From: CAYSLU01 sp964431965
GTDB lineage: Bacteria; Verrucomicrobiota; Kiritimatiellia; CAIKKV01; CAYSLU01
Length of the DNA stretch: 26,003 nt
Direction: 5' to 3'
Assembly (NCBI GenBank): GCA_964431965.1
Contig: CAYSLU010000078.1
Coordinates: forward strand, 1 to 26,003
Of this stretch, positions 23,725 through 26,003 are shown piece after piece (within the stretch, counting starts at the first letter, position 1; each line of letters begins with the position of its first letter). The position numbers were made by a program, and so were the translations under genes. The notes below the pieces were generated by a model, which saw only the letters and a program-made list of their open reading frames with translations, was not told the DNA's origin and ran no database searches.

Positions 23725-25130
23725 GGCGAGACCTCGATCTCATCCGCGCGCCGATCGCGCCCGGCCAGTCTCCCCCACCAGCTCCGCCAGAGGATGCGCA
23801 GGTCCTCGCCCCAGCCGCGATGGTGGGCGTAGTACGCCGCATCAATCCGGCGCATGACGGGGTCGTCCGCGTCCGGCCGTGCATCCGCATAGGTGAACGC
23901 GGCCGGCCGGTACGTCGGCCAGCTGCGCGCCTCCTCCTCCTCATTCGCCCCGACGGGGAGCTGTCCGCACAGCCAGAGCTGTCCCATCGCAACCCGGGCG
24001 AGCAGCGGCCAGCGGTCCAGGCTCAGCCGGCTCAGCCACCCGCGCCCCCGGCGGCCGGGCACCCACGTCTCGATCCGGCACGCCCCGCGCACGCCCAGCA
24101 CGGCGCGCCGGCCCACACGCCCGCCCAGCAGCATGCCCAGCACGAGCCCCGGAGCGGCCACGGGAGCCACCCCGACCAACAGGAGCAGCGCCAGCAGCCG
24201 GTGCGCCAGGCGCCGGACCTTCTCGCCTGCGGCGCCGGCGGCCCTCAGAGGGGCCAGCAGCTGCGTGTCGTCGAGATCCAGGAACGTCCCGTCGGCGGGA
24301 TCGATCAGGCGGCGGCCCGACACGATGCGGCCCTTCAGCTCGGTGCGGGCCCCGATGTAGGTGCCGTCGAGCACGATCGTATCCGCCAGCTCCGCCTGAC
24401 GGTCCACGATGACACGGCTCCCCAGAACGGCGCGCGGCCCCACGCTGCACAGGGCCTGCAAGCGCACGTCGTTGCCGATCATCAGCGGCGGGATGAGGGC
24501 GGCCGCAGGCGGGAAGATGACGTTGTACCCGAGATACGCGCGATCCTGACGCCGGTAGCCCGGGGTCAGGTAGTGCGCGATCTCCCCGTCCACCATGGCC
24601 ATGTTCAGATCGAAGTACTGCTGCAGCGATTCGAGCGGGTGCGGGGCCAGGACTTCGGGCGGGAACGGATCGGCCGGCGGAGCCCGGCCGTCGAGCAGTG
24701 CCTGAACAACCGAGGGATCACGGCTGTACAGCACATCGAGCCCGTCGCTCCGCCGCGACGCGTACGAACCGGCAGACAGAGGGGCCGGCGGATGGCCGCC
24801 GACACGCCGCGGAAAGACCGCGCGGCGCACGTAGAGCAGGCCGCCCTTCCACCGCCCGGGATCGCGGCGCAGAAAGGCGTCGGGGTCCCCCGCGTCGAGC
24901 AGAAAGCTGTAGCGGATATCCACGCCCCAGCGCTTGCCGTCGCCGAGATACTGCTCGATCTCGTAGGCGCCATCGCCCAGCACGACCTGAAGGTCGCGCA
25001 TGTTCTGGGCCACGCACCACTCGATCCAGAACTCGATCCACGGCCGGTTGCCCACGGGCAGCAGCGGCCAGGGGCGGGCCAGGGGGCTCGCCCAGCCCGG
25101 CGTGACGCCAGTCTGGAGGATGACATTCAC
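23721..25130 (-). CDS. Fusion of nucleotidyltransferase-like, hexapeptide and sugar-transferase-like parts, apparently inactive sites
   Basis: 469 aa. Residues 1-180 resemble a sugar-1-phosphate nucleotidyltransferase (MNVILQTG, then PLARPWPLLPVGNRPWIEFW), but the GxGTR loop is absent and the conserved PKP reads PWP, so catalysis is doubtful. Residues about 195-280 are beta-helix-like repeats (IGNDVRLQALCSVGPRAVLGS, TYIGARTELKG). Residues 305-335 are a hydrophobic segment, and 365-460 follow the order of a polyprenyl-phosphate sugar transferase C-terminus (LSLDRWPLLARVAMGQLWL, EARSWPTYRPAAFTYAD, RIDAAYYAHHRGWGEDLRILWRSWWGRL), without the KFRSM/Asp-Glu catalytic segment. The GTG at 25130 overlaps the STAS stop as GTGA. 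It may be a scaffold or regulatory partner of the active transferase next door; that is inference. Confidence 0.7.
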   Translation of the reverse strand: MNVILQTGVTPGWASPLARPWPLLPVGNRPWIEFWIEWCVAQNMRDLQVVLGDGAYEIEQYLGDGKRWGVDIRYSFLLDAGDPDAFLRRDPGRWKGGLLYVRRAVFPRRVGGHPPAPLSAGSYASRRSDGLDVLYSRDPSVVQALLDGRAPPADPFPPEVLAPHPLESLQQYFDLNMAMVDGEIAHYLTPGYRRQDRAYLGYNVIFPPAAALIPPLMIGNDVRLQALCSVGPRAVLGSRVIVDRQAELADTIVLDGTYIGARTELKGRIVSGRRLIDPADGTFLDLDDTQLLAPLRAAGAAGEKVRRLAHRLLALLLLVGVAPVAAPGLVLGMLLGGRVGRRAVLGVRGACRIETWVPGRRGRGWLSRLSLDRWPLLARVAMGQLWLCGQLPVGANEEEEARSWPTYRPAAFTYADARPDADDPVMRRIDAAYYAHHRGWGEDLRILWRSWWGRLAGRDRRADEIEVSP

Positions 25131-25465
25131 CGGGCCGCGCGCAGCGCCTCTTCCACCGTGTCGAAAATCTCGCAGACGCGGTGGAACCGGGTGATCTCGA
25201 ACACGAGCCGGGGGCGCTTCTGCAGGGCGGCAAACGTCAGGTCGCCGCCCCGCTCGCGCACCTGCTGGGTCACCGCCACGAGGGCGCCCAGGCCGGCGCT
25301 ATCCAGTTGCTCCAGCTGCCCCATGTCCACCACGACCTTGCGGCAGGTGGCGCCTCGGAACCACTGGTCGAAGGACTGGCGAAAGGCCTCTGCGTCCGTG
25401 ACCATCAGCGTTCCCTGCGCCTTCACAACGCCCACACCCTCCACCGTCTCATAGGTCACCGACAT
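25127..25465 (-). CDS. STAS-domain protein (anti-sigma-factor-antagonist family)
   Basis: 112 aa, one STAS domain: VVKAQGTLMVTDAEAF, KVVVDMGQLEQLDSAGLGALVAVTQQVRERGG, and an acidic C-terminal helix. Ser56 in LDSAGLG is at the site phosphorylated by partner kinases in SpoIIAA/RsbV-type proteins. The ATG at 25465 has AGGAG seven bases upstream, a strong start; a reading from 25486 overlaps the stop of the priming transferase. No RsbW-type kinase or PP2C phosphatase gene is in the window. A precedent for polysaccharide control by a STAS protein is SypA of Vibrio fischeri. The next gene is coupled by a GTGA overlap. Confidence 0.9.
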   Translation of the reverse strand: MSVTYETVEGVGVVKAQGTLMVTDAEAFRQSFDQWFRGATCRKVVVDMGQLEQLDSAGLGALVAVTQQVRERGGDLTFAALQKRPRLVFEITRFHRVCEIFDTVEEALRAAR

Positions 25466-25475
25466 GACGCTTCTC

Positions 25476-26003
25476 CTAGTAAGCACCCTTGCCCAACAAG
25501 ACGGCCGGAACCGTCTTGACGATGATCCACATGTCCAGCAACAGGCTTTGGCTGGCGATGTAATGCAGGTCCAGCCGCACCTGGTCCTTGAAGGGGATGT
25601 CCGAGCGGCCCTGGATCTGCCAGGAGCACGTCAAACCCGGCTTGACGTGCAGCCGCTTGCGCTCCTCAAGGCTGTAGAGGGCCACCTCGCGCGGAAGCGG
25701 CGGGCGGGGGCCCACGATGGACAGGTCGCCGAGGAACACATTGAGGATCTGGGGCGCCTCGTCCACGCTGAACCGGCGAAGGTACTTCCCGACCCGGGTA
25801 ATGCGGGGGTCATTCTTCATCTTGAAGATCACCCCGTCCTTCGACTCGTTCTGCTTGAGCAGCTGGTCCTTCATCCGGTCCGCGTTCACCCGCATGGAGC
25901 GGAATTTGTAGAACGGGAACAGGCGCCCGTCAAGGCCCACCCGGGTCTGGCAGACGTTCAGAAAAGGCCAGACGGGCGGCAGGCGGGGCGGCTGGTGGGA
26001 CGG
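25476..26003 (-). CDS. Polyprenyl-phosphate sugar transferase (C-terminal part; gene begins beyond the right edge)
   Basis: The frame is open from 26003 to the stop at 25476, 175 codons; the N-terminus is outside. Seen: QTRVGLDGRLFPFYKFRSMR, the catalytic segment of WbaP/WcaJ/PglC-type enzymes, then DPRITRVGKYLRRFSVDEAPQ, NVFLGDLSIVGPRPP, VKPGLTCSWQIQGRSD, RLDLHYIASQSLLLDMWIIVKTVPAVL. The enzyme starts repeat-unit assembly by moving a sugar-1-phosphate from a UDP-sugar to undecaprenyl phosphate at the inner membrane. The catalytic Asp-Glu dyad position after KFRSM is not the classical DE here (the segment continues RVNADRMKD), so the acidic residues used are uncertain. Ten bases separate its stop from the STAS start. 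Probably the first or an early gene of the operon. Confidence 0.93.
   Translation of the reverse strand, partial: PSHQPPRLPPVWPFLNVCQTRVGLDGRLFPFYKFRSMRVNADRMKDQLLKQNESKDGVIFKMKNDPRITRVGKYLRRFSVDEAPQILNVFLGDLSIVGPRPPLPREVALYSLEERKRLHVKPGLTCSWQIQGRSDIPFKDQVRLDLHYIASQSLLLDMWIIVKTVPAVLLGKGAY

Noticed and set aside
23820..25454. A 544-codon plus-strand frame opposite the nucleotidyltransferase-like fusion
   Set aside because: Low-complexity Ala/Arg/Gln/Pro translation, no start signal or motif; shadow frame.
1..26003. CRISPR array, insertion sequence, exosortase/PEP-CTERM gene, integrase
   Set aside because: I looked for regularly spaced repeats, transposase motifs, exosortase and recombinase motifs and found none in the window.

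Overview
This is a GC-rich bacterial window (a few low-GC stretches only) that is mostly one exopolysaccharide/capsule locus of the Wzx/Wzy type. An outer-membrane export lipoprotein (OPX/Wza), two other lipobox or inner-membrane sensory proteins and a periplasmic Cache domain imply a Gram-negative, two-membrane cell. I cannot fix the phylum from sequence alone; the composition and mix of genes would fit a Verrucomicrobiota/Kiritimatiellota/Planctomycetota-type organism, but this is a weak guess. A run of exactly 100 Ns (7627-7726) shows this is a draft scaffold.

Layout from right to left, since nearly all genes are on the minus strand. 26003-13886: a tightly packed operon: priming sugar transferase (cut by the right edge), a single STAS protein, a nucleotidyltransferase-like/hexapeptide/sugar-transferase-like fusion, GT2, GT4, GT2, serine-acetyltransferase-like protein, GT4 (WcaL-like), GT2, OPX export lipoprotein, Wzz/Wzc-like chain-length protein with a degenerate kinase domain, and a GT8-like transferase. 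12837-13880: one plus-strand GT2 with its own likely promoter and almost no leader. 12729-7761: Wzy/ligase-like membrane protein, a Wzx flippase fused to a kinase-like domain, and a WecG/TagA transferase fused to two STAS domains. Nine junctions in the window are 4-base ATGA or GTGA overlaps, so translation is probably coupled across the locus.

Left of the gap, 7557-2038 is a separate three-gene sensory operon: a CHASE4-PAS membrane protein with no kinase, a dCache lipoprotein, and a hybrid histidine kinase with two receiver domains. It has its own likely promoter at 7592-7621.

The leftmost part (1-1862) holds a tRNA-Asn(GTT), three consecutive hairpins directly behind it, a GIY-YIG nuclease-like gene, and the first 435 codons of an archaeo-eukaryotic-primase protein of the TOTE conflict-system type, running off the left edge. 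This block has lower GC than the rest and sits at a tRNA 3' end, so it looks like acquired defence or conflict DNA.

How it fits together: the priming transferase loads a sugar phosphate on undecaprenyl phosphate, the many GTs and the acetyltransferase build and decorate the repeat unit, Wzx flips it, Wzy polymerises it, Wzz sets length and OPX exports it. Three STAS domains at the two ends of the locus, and a kinase-like domain on the flippase, suggest post-translational control of the machine; that last part is inference.
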